Source of the DNA: Paenibacillaceae bacterium | GTDB lineage: Bacteria; Bacillota; Bacilli; Paenibacillales; NBRC-103111 | Assembly: GCA_029256185.1 (NCBI GenBank) | Contig: JAQSYI010000034.1 | Span: 124,001-188,000 of the forward strand | Length of the DNA stretch: 64,000 nucleotides | Direction of reading: 5' to 3' | Shown here: positions 43,215-53,487 of the stretch, piece after piece | How positions within the stretch are numbered: the first letter of the stretch is position 1 | How the letters are laid out: the number at the start of each line of letters is the position of its first letter | Position numbers and translations under genes: made by a program | Notes under the pieces: model-generated | Told to the model about the DNA's origin: nothing | What the model saw: only the letters and a program-made list of their open reading frames with translations | Database searches by the model: none

Positions 43215-46200
43215 TTACTGCTTATCTCGCCATGTCTTAATCAGAGCTTTGGCATCAGCCCCCAGAATTGCTCCGAGATTGTCTTTAACATTGCTGGCAA
43301 GTGCCTTGTTGTTCAAATGCTTAAGCAAATCTTCCATGTGCTTTGCCGCCTGAACGGTTTTTCCCGTGTTCAGCTTATGCTGTGCCTGGTCAAGGCTGTT
43401 TTCCAACTGAACTACTAAAGGTCCAATCAATTTGCCAGCTTCAACATATCGATTAATTAAACTTCTCATAGAATTTATACTCGTTGTTACAATAAATGAA
43501 AAATTTTCCTCAATGGAATTGCCGGCATAATCTACAGCTGTAATCGTTGCTGTATAACTTCCCGGCTTCCCGGAAAGGTCTAAATCCACACTTGATTGCC
43601 CTTGCAGAAGAATGCCATAGACCGCATCAGTTACTTTAATTTGTGCGGAGGCTAAACCTGTTAACCTATCCCAGGCACTAAAAGTTAAAGATTGATTATC
43701 TTCAAAAGTGCCACCGTCCTTCAAGTCATTCCCGTCAACGGCCAGTTTAAATTCCGGAGGTGTATGGTCTATATCCAGCGTATTCAATACCTTTTGCTGG
43801 GATGCAAGAGATACATTGCTATGATCGATAACCTCGACATAGAAGTTAAAGGCTTGGGACGGATTTGCCACCTTAACCGTAAATTCGAATGGATATATGC
43901 TGTTTTCTTTCTGCTGCCATTCCCCGTCACCTATTTTGTAGTGCAATATTGCCTTTTGGATCTGTGCAGGCTTTTGTGTTGTATAAACATAGGCGTAATA
44001 TGATTCGGGGTCTATCTGCAGTACAATGCCGGTGCCAAAGTCATTATCCGACAGAGGTTTCGCCACTGTCTGTCCTACGGCCGCTGTTTCAAGACTTTCG
44101 GAAGGGATTTGTGCGTACCCCGGAGCCGTGACATTGGGGGCATCCAGTATAATACCCAACAATTGATGTCCGGGAACCGTTACAGTTAATTTCCCATCAA
44201 ACACCGGCACTGTGGATTTTGCCCCGGAAGCATCATAGACTGTAGCCGTAACGCTATAATCCTTTCCGTCTGTTATGTCAACACCCAGTTCCACGGTCGT
44301 AGTAATATCATCGCTGTCTTCATTCATCAGTGCAATTCCAACCTTGCCGTCTTTACGGGCTGCAACCCAGTCTATCTGTATATTGTCAGGCTTAACCAGA
44401 CCTTCTTTTAACCACAACCACATATTATCCTCATCAAAGAATTTACCGGCTTCAAACCCATAATGCCTATTATAGAACCACACATACCCCTGCTGGCGGA
44501 CTGAGGGGAAATCGATTTTACCATCTGACCATTTCCAGGCCTGGGTTATTATAAAATCCTGCAGCATGGCCAGATAGGTCGGAATGTGATGATAATATAT
44601 GCTGTTTGTTATATCCGGACCCTCATAAGGATAATCTGCTTTCATATTATGAACCATCAGATCTGTTATATAGTAGCCCGGATAATTGGCAGCCCTTCCA
44701 ATTATGGCATTTCGCGCGGTTGTCTCAAAATGCTGGTCTCCTGTATACCTTGCGAGTCTCAGCATATCGGGTGCCCAGTTTGCCATTGTGATATTATGTG
44801 ATTTTGTACTATTAAAGGTTGCAACATCTTCTATGGTTAGTCCTGTTCTGGATGTTACCCATGCAGGTACTGTTTCATCTTGCAGCTTATCCAGATTTTC
44901 AGGAATACCTGCAACCTTCTGAATATCTCCACGCCATGCAAAAATAGTATTCTTATTGTAGGCTCTGCTTAATAGAGCCTCTGCGTCAATGCTTATATCA
45001 CCCTGAGGTATTCCCGGCTGTGTCCAGATGAGTGTCATCAGCCACCTGGCTGTTTCTGAGGCAGCTTCAAGATACTTATTGTCACCACTAGCCTCATATA
45101 AGTCAAGCAGCCCAGGCAAATAAGGTGTGTAATGGTAACTTATAAAACCGCTTGTAAGCACATTGCTTTTCATTCTAACAAAATCACCGGCCAGATATTT
45201 ATCTGCTTCTTGTTTTGCTTTCGTAAGATAATCCTGGTTCCCCGTAAAATTGTACAGCCAAACATATTCTGCAAATAAAGGAGCTGTCCCGCCGTTTCTT
45301 ACGCCATTATCGATTCCGATGCGTCTTAAGTCCGGTACAAGTCCTTTCGTCATCTCGTAGGCTCCGCCAAAAGTACTGGTACCAAATTGTTTCACCGGAT
45401 CTCCAATCGGAAATTCATCCGTTGGGCTCATCCATGCACTGTTTCCGCTTCTTTCACTTTTTGGTTTTGCAGAGAAATGAAAACTCCCTCTTGTTAGTAG
45501 ATATTCAAGGGAAGGAATCGTTCTTTTTTCATAGATATTTGTATCTTCTGTTAATAGATAGGATTGGAGATAGGTGAGATTATCCGCCTGTGATACAATA
45601 TTTTTGCCTTCCATGTTGTAATGTGCTTTTGCAACAGAGTCCCAGCCTCCATATGTATCATTCATCAGCAAATTTTGAACATTGAAGGTGGCGTCAGTCA
45701 ATGAGGAATAATAGTTCTTTCTGTAATCTGTCAATCCGAAAATGTCCTTTACAATATGTGTGTAGGCTTCATACCAGTCGCCTTCACGTACTACAGGGCG
45801 ATAACTAATTTCATAAAGGGCACCCTCAGTCAATTTTGAATCCTGCAGTCCAAATAACGGTGCAAAAAGTGCAGGCTGAACTCCTCCGTTTTTTCCACGT
45901 ATGGATAAACCAAATCGACTGTCATCCTGTTTTGCAAAATGATAGGGTATGGATGACGGATCCACTGCTATTCCATAAGTGATCTCACTTCCTTGTATAG
46001 GACTTGCGCCGGAGGATAGGGTCATAAAGCTTGCAGCTGCAGTGCTGTACTGTTCGGTTACAAGATAGGATTTGTCTGGGAATCCTTGTTGGGTTATTCT
46101 GATTGGATCGAATAGAAAATTCACATCACTTAAGGAGCTTTCAGCACCATTCATCATTCCCAGGCTGAAGCTTCCTTCCTTTTTAGCCTGAAGACTGCAG

Positions 46201-47756
46201 TTTACCACAGGGTCATCGCTGTCCTGGGATAAAGTCCACGTAATCGTTGCGACTGCGTAATCATTTTCCGCCTTCAATCTTACCGTCTGATTATCCAATA
46301 CCTCCATGGATGAAGGGATCAGCCATGAGGGCATGGCACTTCTGTAGATATCCTGGGTCATGACCCTCTTTTCAATGCCGTTGTTGTCATAAGTATTCAG
46401 CCATAGCGGGAACATATTTTTTGTTTGGGTATATCCGTCCGCCCTGACACCAACCGACAGACTTGAGTTAGCATACATAAGCAAATATCCATATTCATTG
46501 TTTTGATCTTCGATCGGTACCCAGCTTCCATTTATATATAATGACATTTGTTTTTTTATTACGTCCCCATTTGGCGTCGGGATTTTGTTGAATTTCACCT
46601 TCGCACGTTCGTTTTTGATTTCTGCTTGTTGAGTTGAGGCTGCTTGTGTTGTTGCCCATTCAGGGTAGGCAAGCATACTGTCATCCGGCTCCCCATTATC
46701 CGGATGGGCAAGCGCAATCAGTTGAGAATAGTCCTCCGGAGGCGTAAGAACTGTATCCGACGTTAGAAGTATACCATCAATCCTTGCATAGAATCTGGAT
46801 GTATCTATCAATTTTATATTAGACTGGCCCGGCTGCAGATCTATAACGCCTCCATCCTCCCACTTCCAACCATCTTGGCCATGCTGTCCGAATACCTGTG
46901 GCAATCGTTGACCATTTACTTCAGCCTCAAAGTATCTCAATCCAGGTGATGTCTTGAAGTCCTTGGTATGAAACCATATTCTGTACTCCCCTGCAGAAGT
47001 CACTTCAAATGGCACTTCTGCAGGCACAGCCGGGATATCGGCCGCTGTGCCAATTTTACTTTCATCAATTTGCAATCCAAATAAACATACGGAATTGTAA
47101 CCCTGCGACACATCGTATGACCATGTTCCAAGACTGGTAAAATCCTTCGGTGTTATAAATATATGATCTCCTGTGCTGGGAGCTGCAGGCTCAAACTTGA
47201 CTGAATCTGCGTGGGTGAAAATCGTGTTTCCATCTTGATCTTTAGCTCCGGAAGCAGTTGTACGGTACAACATTACGGATTCTGATCCATCTCCTGCAAA
47301 GTAATAGGTGCCCAGCTCATCCCAGCCTGCTATCCCCGTTTGACTTGTTGTCAGTTTTTCCATCGCACCTGCATGGGCAACCAATATGCCTACAGATGGA
47401 TCCTGGCCAACAGGTCTTACCGTCCTCCAGACGCTTACCTTGTAAAAACCTGCTGTCAGCTTTGGCGTCCATTTCACATACCTGTTGGGAATTCCGTCAG
47501 CAAAAGAGTCTGCAAGTACTGTCGTCGCTCTCGATCCGTTAGCGATGCCTCCTGTGTATCCATTAATACCACTTGTACTCCACGCTCCTGCCGGTGTTTC
47601 AGAATACTCCGGGATATCCGTATTTGAGGTGTCATGTTCAATTATAATATCAGTATTCTGAGCTTTAACAGGTTTGCTGTTTACAATTCCAAGAGATGTT
47701 AAAACAATAACTGATATCAGAAAAAGGCTTATTGCTCTTCTCACATTTTTCTTCAT
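43215..47756 (-). CDS. Very large secreted protein with golvesin-like, toroid and FIMAH-like domains
   Basis: About 1513 residues. The start is ATG 47756 or 47759: GGGGG is 6 or 3 nt away, and the frame before it lacks family features. The signal peptide (KKNVRRAISLFLISVIVLTS) is cut near residue 33. A golvesin-like beta-domain (about 37-207: GIPNRYVKWTPKLTAGFYKV) and a second carbohydrate-binding-like module (about 212-337: VTSAGEYRIWFHTKDF) come first. A beta domain and a long helical toroid region (about 640-1140) would be catalytic, possibly a lyase or hydrolase of unknown family. Ig-like domains follow, then a C-terminal FIMAH-like helical domain (INRYVEAGKLIGPLVVQLEN). It probably degrades the polymer outside the cell. 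I could not name the catalytic family or residues. Confidence 0.7.
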   Translation of the reverse strand: MKKNVRRAISLFLISVIVLTSLGIVNSKPVKAQNTDIIIEHDTSNTDIPEYSETPAGAWSTSGINGYTGGIANGSRATTVLADSFADGIPNRYVKWTPKLTAGFYKVSVWRTVRPVGQDPSVGILVAHAGAMEKLTTSQTGIAGWDELGTYYFAGDGSESVMLYRTTASGAKDQDGNTIFTHADSVKFEPAAPSTGDHIFITPKDFTSLGTWSYDVSQGYNSVCLFGLQIDESKIGTAADIPAVPAEVPFEVTSAGEYRIWFHTKDFKTSPGLRYFEAEVNGQRLPQVFGQHGQDGWKWEDGGVIDLQPGQSNIKLIDTSRFYARIDGILLTSDTVLTPPEDYSQLIALAHPDNGEPDDSMLAYPEWATTQAASTQQAEIKNERAKVKFNKIPTPNGDVIKKQMSLYINGSWVPIEDQNNEYGYLLMYANSSLSVGVRADGYTQTKNMFPLWLNTYDNNGIEKRVMTQDIYRSAMPSWLIPSSMEVLDNQTVRLKAENDYAVATITWTLSQDSDDPVVNCSLQAKKEGSFSLGMMNGAESSLSDVNFLFDPIRITQQGFPDKSYLVTEQYSTAAASFMTLSSGASPIQGSEITYGIAVDPSSIPYHFAKQDDSRFGLSIRGKNGGVQPALFAPLFGLQDSKLTEGALYEISYRPVVREGDWYEAYTHIVKDIFGLTDYRKNYYSSLTDATFNVQNLLMNDTYGGWDSVAKAHYNMEGKNIVSQADNLTYLQSYLLTEDTNIYEKRTIPSLEYLLTRGSFHFSAKPKSERSGNSAWMSPTDEFPIGDPVKQFGTSTFGGAYEMTKGLVPDLRRIGIDNGVRNGGTAPLFAEYVWLYNFTGNQDYLTKAKQEADKYLAGDFVRMKSNVLTSGFISYHYTPYLPGLLDLYEASGDNKYLEAASETARWLMTLIWTQPGIPQGDISIDAEALLSRAYNKNTIFAWRGDIQKVAGIPENLDKLQDETVPAWVTSRTGLTIEDVATFNSTKSHNITMANWAPDMLRLARYTGDQHFETTARNAIIGRAANYPGYYITDLMVHNMKADYPYEGPDITNSIYYHHIPTYLAMLQDFIITQAWKWSDGKIDFPSVRQQGYVWFYNRHYGFEAGKFFDEDNMWLWLKEGLVKPDNIQIDWVAARKDGKVGIALMNEDSDDITTTVELGVDITDGKDYSVTATVYDASGAKSTVPVFDGKLTVTVPGHQLLGIILDAPNVTAPGYAQIPSESLETAAVGQTVAKPLSDNDFGTGIVLQIDPESYYAYVYTTQKPAQIQKAILHYKIGDGEWQQKENSIYPFEFTVKVANPSQAFNFYVEVIDHSNVSLASQQKVLNTLDIDHTPPEFKLAVDGNDLKDGGTFEDNQSLTFSAWDRLTGLASAQIKVTDAVYGILLQGQSSVDLDLSGKPGSYTATITAVDYAGNSIEENFSFIVTTSINSMRSLINRYVEAGKLIGPLVVQLENSLDQAQHKLNTGKTVQAAKHMEDLLKHLNNKALASNVKDNLGAILGADAKALIKTWRDKQ

Positions 47757-47808
47757 CATATACCCCCAGAATGATTTGGTGAGAGCTATTAACCCCTGAC
47801 CTCCCTTT

Positions 47809-47849
47809 GCCAACCACCATGCGAAGCATATCTTCACATGGTGGCTGGC
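47809..47849 (-). repeat. Intercistronic hairpin after the binding protein gene
   Basis: GCCAACCACCATG (47809-47821) pairs with CATGGTGGCTGGC (47837-47849) with one mismatch, and GAAG/CTTC extends it inside. There is no T-run on the coding strand. As after malE, such a structure could protect the binding-protein mRNA and lower expression of the downstream genes. Confidence 0.6.
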
Positions 47850-47901
47850 GGCCAAACGGATAAATACAGGTGGTTGCAGACGATTGCTTAAGGAGTTATA
47901 A

Positions 47902-49476
47902 CTATTCTACTCCCTGCGCTTTTGCAAGATAATCATTCATTTCTTTTACATATTGTTCTCCGCCCGCTTTATACCAGTTTTCAAGCGTCTTATCAAACTC
48001 ATTAATTGTTGCGCCGCCCAGGATAATTTTTGCTGTAATGGCATAGAACTGCTTCTGCGCATCTATATATTGTGTACTGGAGGCTATCGGAGGCTGATAC
48101 CCTGCATCAAGGGAGGGCTGCATCATATTGATTGCAGCTTCAAGGTTCTTTTTCATTTGTGGTCTTAATTGCGGCGCAATAGCAATATTTATAAAGTAAT
48201 CCGCATCTCCTTTCCTGCGCATATACCCGGAATGGGTGAAGTTATTATTCTTGGCTGCATCCGTTGCCATCAATACTCCGTCTTGTTCAGTATAAGTAAC
48301 ATCCTTCACACCATACCTTGTCAGTTTATAGCCCTCATCACTAAGCATCCAATCTAACATTTTCACAATTCTTTCAGGGTCTTTTGCCGTTTTGGTAATG
48401 GCATAAAAACCTGACATACCTGAGCCATATCCAACACCCGTTAATTCTCCCTGCTCATTTTTTATTCCGGCAACATAAGTAAGCTTTGCTGTGGGTACAA
48501 TCTTCTTAAGCCGCTCCTCCTGATCGTTTACATGTCCCGCAAACTGAGGCTTCATGCCAATAACTCCCTGCTCGAACTTTTGGTCCAGGTTGGCACTGCT
48601 TTTCATTAATGGAGTACTGGGATCAATAACACCTTCCTTGTACAGCCTTGCACAATATTCCAGTGCTTTCTTATAGCTTCCGTCTTGCTGGTCATACATC
48701 TTATTCATATATGCATATTTCCCGCCGTCATTCTTCTGCCATCCTAGAATACCGAAAGGAGCTGTTACAAAAGGCCCAAAGCTTCCGTCTGCATTTGCTG
48801 TAAATCCAAAGCCATAAGTGTCCTGCTTGCCGTTATTATCAGGGTCATTGAACGTAAACTGCTTAAGAATATCCTCGAATTGATCCAGAGTAATACCTTC
48901 CAGCGGATTTATCGTTATCCCAAGCTTATCAAGCCAATCCTGACGAATTACAAATCCATCCTGCCGCATAATGGTCGTTCTCGGTATGCCATAAATTTCA
49001 TCAGTACCATTCTTCTTAAGCGAAGCCCAGGAAAAATCATACGTATATTTTTTAATATTGGGCGCGTCATCGAGATATTCATTAAGCGGAATCAATAATC
49101 CATTATTCAATGGGCTCAGGTACGTTTCGTCTGTGTTCGATATCATAGTGATAATATCGGGATATGTACCACTTGCCAGGGCAATTTGAAGGCGTTCCTT
49201 ATAATTTGAAAGAGGTGGTATTTCAAATTCAAGCTTCACATTATTTGCTTTCTCAATTGCTGCTCTAAGTGCATTGTCAGCATCTGTAAAGTCCGGCTTT
49301 GAATCATTAATAAACCATTTTACTGTTACCGGTTCCTGATCTGCCGATGTACTTTGTGGTGTATTGGTTTCATCAATGCCTTCTGCCTTTTCTTCGCTGC
49401 TGCAGCCTGCCATTACCGAAAAGGCTAAACCAACAGAAACAAGCAACATCAACACGCTAAGTTTGGATTTTCCCAT
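47902..49476 (-). CDS. Extracellular solute-binding lipoprotein (CUT1, LplA type)
   Basis: A 524-residue lipoprotein: signal MGKSKLSVLMLLVSVGLAFS and lipobox Cys25 (MAGC), then an acidic linker and a binding fold with GIPRTTIMRQDGFVIRQDWL and the calcium-loop-like DPDNNGKQDTYGFGF. It belongs to the same group as the protein at 2719 but is clearly divergent in sequence and base composition. It should capture fragments made by the large secreted protein and hand them to the two permeases encoded upstream. The ribosome site GGGGG is close to the ATG. Confidence 0.92.
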   Translation of the reverse strand: MGKSKLSVLMLLVSVGLAFSVMAGCSSEEKAEGIDETNTPQSTSADQEPVTVKWFINDSKPDFTDADNALRAAIEKANNVKLEFEIPPLSNYKERLQIALASGTYPDIITMISNTDETYLSPLNNGLLIPLNEYLDDAPNIKKYTYDFSWASLKKNGTDEIYGIPRTTIMRQDGFVIRQDWLDKLGITINPLEGITLDQFEDILKQFTFNDPDNNGKQDTYGFGFTANADGSFGPFVTAPFGILGWQKNDGGKYAYMNKMYDQQDGSYKKALEYCARLYKEGVIDPSTPLMKSSANLDQKFEQGVIGMKPQFAGHVNDQEERLKKIVPTAKLTYVAGIKNEQGELTGVGYGSGMSGFYAITKTAKDPERIVKMLDWMLSDEGYKLTRYGVKDVTYTEQDGVLMATDAAKNNNFTHSGYMRRKGDADYFINIAIAPQLRPQMKKNLEAAINMMQPSLDAGYQPPIASSTQYIDAQKQFYAITAKIILGGATINEFDKTLENWYKAGGEQYVKEMNDYLAKAQGVE

Positions 49477-49618
49477 TTTATTACCCCCAATATAAAATGA
49501 TATTTCTTTCAGGTAAGATGAATCGCACGCTAATGACTCTGAGCAAATTACGGTGCACTCTGTTCTGACTTGATTTGCAAACCACCCCCTATGCTTCGTT
49601 TGAATTGTACCGCTGTAC

Positions 49619-50491
49619 TTACCCTTTGACAGCCCCTATCATGATGCCCTTGACAAAATACTTTTGTAAAAACGGATACAGACATAATATAGGCAAAATG
49701 ACGACTACGATTGTGGCATAATTAATATTCTTTAAAGGTACACTTGCCATCTCAGCTGCGTTGCCTCCGCTTTGTAAAAGCTGGTTATTGGCTGACAACA
49801 ATATCTCTCTTAAAACCAGTTGTAAGGTCCATTTAGCTGAGTCCCTTATATATATAACCGCATTAAAAAAGCTGTTCCAATGAGATACTGCTGAAAACAG
49901 GGTAATTGTAGCTACAATCGGGCCGGACAGCGGAAGTATTACTCTTGTCAGAACATCAAAATCTGTTGCGCCATCAATCCTAGCTGCCTCCTCCAATTCT
50001 TCCGGAATCCCCTCAAAAAATGATTTTGTCAAAATTATATTATAAGCAGTCAATGCTCCGGGTATTATAAGCGCCCACAAGCTATCAAGAAGGCCTAAGC
50101 CTCTGATAAGGTAAAAATTAGGTATTAATCCTCCATTGAATATCATCGTAAAGATAATCATATTCATAACGAGCTTTTTTCCCCTAAAGCGCTTTCTTGA
50201 AAGAGGATACGCGGTTGCAACTGTCAATGCAACACCTAACAATGTACCGATAATGGTCACAATTATGGTGTTTTCGTAGCTCTTCATTAGGATGGAGTTT
50301 TCTAAAATCAAGCGAAAGGCTGTAAAGTCCAAATCTTTGGGAAATATCATCATAGGATTCTTGATACTGCTTTCATAACTGCTAAAAGCGATTGAAATAA
50401 TATTAAGGAATGGCAGTACCACAGATATTGATACAATTAGAATCATAATATAACAAAATGCCAGCAGACCTCTTCCATCACGTTTTACCAT
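49619..50491 (-). CDS. Carbohydrate ABC transporter permease, YtcP/LplC type
   Basis: A 290-residue permease with about six membrane segments (FCYIMILIVSISVVLPFLNI) and the EAA loop EEAARIDGATDFDVLTRVIL, ending KGIMIGAVKG like others of its group. Its start overlaps the end of the partner permease gene by 7 nt. The binding protein gene follows after 142 bp; no terminator is visible in that gap. Confidence 0.92.
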   Translation of the reverse strand: MVKRDGRGLLAFCYIMILIVSISVVLPFLNIISIAFSSYESSIKNPMMIFPKDLDFTAFRLILENSILMKSYENTIIVTIIGTLLGVALTVATAYPLSRKRFRGKKLVMNMIIFTMIFNGGLIPNFYLIRGLGLLDSLWALIIPGALTAYNIILTKSFFEGIPEELEEAARIDGATDFDVLTRVILPLSGPIVATITLFSAVSHWNSFFNAVIYIRDSAKWTLQLVLREILLSANNQLLQSGGNAAEMASVPLKNINYATIVVVILPILCLYPFLQKYFVKGIMIGAVKG

Positions 50492-51444
50492 AACCCACCA
50501 TCTCCATATTTCTTGGCTAATTTATTCACAAAAACAATCAAGACCAATCCAACAATAGACTGGAACAAACCAACTGCCGACGAAAGTGCAAACTTGCCGG
50601 ATATTAATCCTACCCTGTAAGTGTAGGTTTCAAATACATCCGCTACATTGTATACCATTGGATTATAAAGCAGGAATATCTGTTCAAATCCATTCTTAAG
50701 TATTGACCCCATTCGTAAAATGAGAATTACAATAATAGTTGAAGAAATACCAGGAAGTGTAATATGCCAGATTCTTCTGATTCTTGAGGCGCCATCGATT
50801 ATTCCGGCTTCATATAATTCGCTCGGCACAGATACCATTGCTGCAAGATATATAATGCTGCCCCAACCGATTTCCTTCCAGATGTCGCTTATAACAATTA
50901 TACTTCTGAAGTATCTCGGTTCCTGCAAAAAGGCAATGGATTGTCCGCCGAAAAATTTAATCACCTCATTTATTACACCACCGGATGGCGACAGGAATTC
51001 AAACACAATGCCTGAAATAACTACCCATGATACGAAATGCGGAAGATACACGACAGACTGCGTAATACGTTTAAATGACATATTTGTTACTTCATTAAGC
51101 AGTAATGCGAGAATTATCGGAGCAGGAAATCCCCAAAAAATCCTTAATAAACTGATCGAAACGGAATTTATGAATACATCTAAAAACTCAGGGGATGTAA
51201 AAAGTGTATGAAAGTGCTGAAAGCCAACCCATTTGCTACCCCATATCCCCTTTATCAGATCAAAATCCTGAAAGGAAATAATTACACCGTACATGGGAAT
51301 GTAATTAAAAATAATCAAGTATATTAGACCTGGCAAGATCAACAGGTATAATAATTTATTGTTCAAGATATGGCTTATGATAGACTCCCTCTTTTCGCTT
51401 GCCATTTTGCCGTTCTTCAGGCGCATCGTATTTTGTAACTGCAT
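50485..51444 (-). CDS. Carbohydrate ABC transporter permease, LplB/YteP type
   Basis: A 319-residue permease that begins LLYLLILPGLIYLIIFNYIP, has about six membrane segments and the EAA loop YEAGIIDGASRIRRIWHITL followed by LPG. ATG 51444 is supported by AAAGGAG 8 nt upstream, although a later in-frame ATG (MASEKRES) is closer to family length. It follows the kinase gene after about 207 bp, in which I see no clear terminator. Confidence 0.91.
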   Translation of the reverse strand: MQLQNTMRLKNGKMASEKRESIISHILNNKLLYLLILPGLIYLIIFNYIPMYGVIISFQDFDLIKGIWGSKWVGFQHFHTLFTSPEFLDVFINSVSISLLRIFWGFPAPIILALLLNEVTNMSFKRITQSVVYLPHFVSWVVISGIVFEFLSPSGGVINEVIKFFGGQSIAFLQEPRYFRSIIVISDIWKEIGWGSIIYLAAMVSVPSELYEAGIIDGASRIRRIWHITLPGISSTIIVILILRMGSILKNGFEQIFLLYNPMVYNVADVFETYTYRVGLISGKFALSSAVGLFQSIVGLVLIVFVNKLAKKYGDGGLW

Positions 51445-51651
51445 TTTTTCAGCTCCTTTGTCTTGTCTGCAATTTCATTGTAAATAAGATATGCATCTTT
51501 AAAAACATCTTTTTCGGCTAACTTGGGTATATTTTTTAGCTTTTCAGAAATTGATAATTTGATAAATTGGCACAGATGGATAAGGCGTCATCGAACTTCG
51601 GTATGTTGGAGCAAAGCCGCGGCGGGCTAGGAGAAGAATGAGTACCTTCAT

Positions 51652-53487
51652 TCAATCTTCTTCATTCTGTGTTAACGGAAGTAAAAACCTCACTATAGTC
51701 CCGCTTCCCAAAGTGCTCTGTACAAAAAGTCCGTATTCATCACCAAATACCAATTTTAACCGTTGATTTACATTCATGATACCTATATGCAGATCTTCTT
51801 TTACCCCAATGTTTTTGCCCAACCCATCATTTAAATGGGTAACGACATCCTCTTTCATACCAATACCATCGTCTTCCACTTCAAAAATCATGCAATTCTT
51901 TTGTCTGTATCCCCTTATGCATATCCTTCCCGGACCGCTTTTGGGCTTTATCCCATGGTAAATTGCATTTTCCAGCAGAGGCTGCAAGGTAATTTTTACA
52001 ATTTTTTCATCCAGAACATCACAGCTTACATCCCATTCCAGTATAAACCTGTTATGATAACGAATTTGTTGTATTTCAAGATATCTTTTGGCATGCTCAA
52101 TTTCCGTCCGAACAGGAATTATTTCTTCTTCTGTTTCCAAACTTAGACGCAACAGCTGCGATAAAGAAGTGAGCATTGATGAAATAGGATTGCTGTGACC
52201 CAGCTTGCTCATGGCCATCCAATTAATCGTTTCGAGAGTATTGTACAAAAAATGCGGATTTATCTGTGACTGAAGAGCAATACTCTGCGCTTTTTTTAAA
52301 AGAAGCATTCTTCTTCCGAGCTCTTTTTCCATCTCCTGATTTTGGTACGTTCGTTCTATCAGACTTTTCGCAATATATTTCAATTCATCCAAATGAAGCT
52401 TATTGCTAAAGCTGTTTCTAATATCTATAATCTCAGGATTCTCCAGGATTGAGATAATATTTTTTATAGGCTTATAAACCTTCAGTGAAAAAAAGAAAGC
52501 AATCATGATCGCCATAAATATGCAAATTATTATGAGCCACAACATGACATTTTTCAGGTATGACAATTTCATTTCAAACTTCTGCAAAGGCACCAAGGAT
52601 ATATAGTAAAGCTGGTTGTCCTCCGATCGTATGATAGATACGATTTGCTTTTCCCCGTCCTGATCATTTGTTAGCCCATAGTAATTGTCTGAATTCAGCT
52701 TAATGTTCTGCAGCAGCCCTATTTCCGATATATTCTTGTTTATAAGCTTGTCCTCGTTACTGTAATATACATTTCCGTTTATTCCGGCAATAAGAATATT
52801 CTGTGATAACTGATTAACCTTATTTAGCAAGGCAGATAAATTATCCGCATTGATGTTTACTACTACTGCCCCTTTAATACTGTTGCCTATCAGTGGAAGA
52901 GTGCGTACAGATGATATAAATTGCTGTCCGTCTATTTGGGAATCGTTGTTTTTTAATGCCCTTGCATTCAGCGTCAAGTTAAGCTTATTCTTTTTGAGCT
53001 CATCATAGGATGATAACCATCCCATGTCAGCAAATTTCTCGGTTTTATCACTCGCTAATCCTGAAGACAGAACAAAATCATTACTCTCTGAATATACATA
53101 AATAGAATTGATATAGTCACTTGTTATAGTCGAGAGATTAAGCGTTCTAAAAATTTCTTGCGCCCTTTGAAAAAAATCAAAAGACCCAAAGCCAGGGCCT
53201 CCATTTTTTGAGAAATCGATTACATTGGGGTCACTTGCAATTCTGACAGAAAGTTTATCCGTTTCTCTCATCACCATATCAATCAGGTCTACAACTCTTG
53301 TCAGTGAATTATTATTCGCGGCAGTGATTTCCTGTTTCAGCATATTATAATAATACCAATAAACCCCTACACCCAGGCTGCTCAAAGGAAGAACAAGCAA
53401 CACCATAAGTATGAGGAAGTTCTTTATAAATATACTATTAAATCTATAACTTTTAACGTGCTGCCATAGACCGTTGAATCCGTTCAT
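51652..53487 (-). CDS. Sensor histidine kinase, YesM type
   Basis: A 611-residue membrane kinase. Membrane segments at about 20-42 (NFLILMVLLVLPLSSLGVGV) and 310-330 frame an extracellular Cache-like sensor. Then come a HAMP-type linker, the phospho-acceptor His412 in LQSQINPHFLYNTLETINWM, and the ATP site with NAIYHGIKPKS and VEDDGIGMKED. Its start overlaps the end of the response regulator gene by 4 nt, giving tight coupling. It probably senses the fragment bound or imported by this locus. Confidence 0.94.
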   Translation of the reverse strand: MNGFNGLWQHVKSYRFNSIFIKNFLILMVLLVLPLSSLGVGVYWYYYNMLKQEITAANNNSLTRVVDLIDMVMRETDKLSVRIASDPNVIDFSKNGGPGFGSFDFFQRAQEIFRTLNLSTITSDYINSIYVYSESNDFVLSSGLASDKTEKFADMGWLSSYDELKKNKLNLTLNARALKNNDSQIDGQQFISSVRTLPLIGNSIKGAVVVNINADNLSALLNKVNQLSQNILIAGINGNVYYSNEDKLINKNISEIGLLQNIKLNSDNYYGLTNDQDGEKQIVSIIRSEDNQLYYISLVPLQKFEMKLSYLKNVMLWLIIICIFMAIMIAFFFSLKVYKPIKNIISILENPEIIDIRNSFSNKLHLDELKYIAKSLIERTYQNQEMEKELGRRMLLLKKAQSIALQSQINPHFLYNTLETINWMAMSKLGHSNPISSMLTSLSQLLRLSLETEEEIIPVRTEIEHAKRYLEIQQIRYHNRFILEWDVSCDVLDEKIVKITLQPLLENAIYHGIKPKSGPGRICIRGYRQKNCMIFEVEDDGIGMKEDVVTHLNDGLGKNIGVKEDLHIGIMNVNQRLKLVFGDEYGLFVQSTLGSGTIVRFLLPLTQNEED

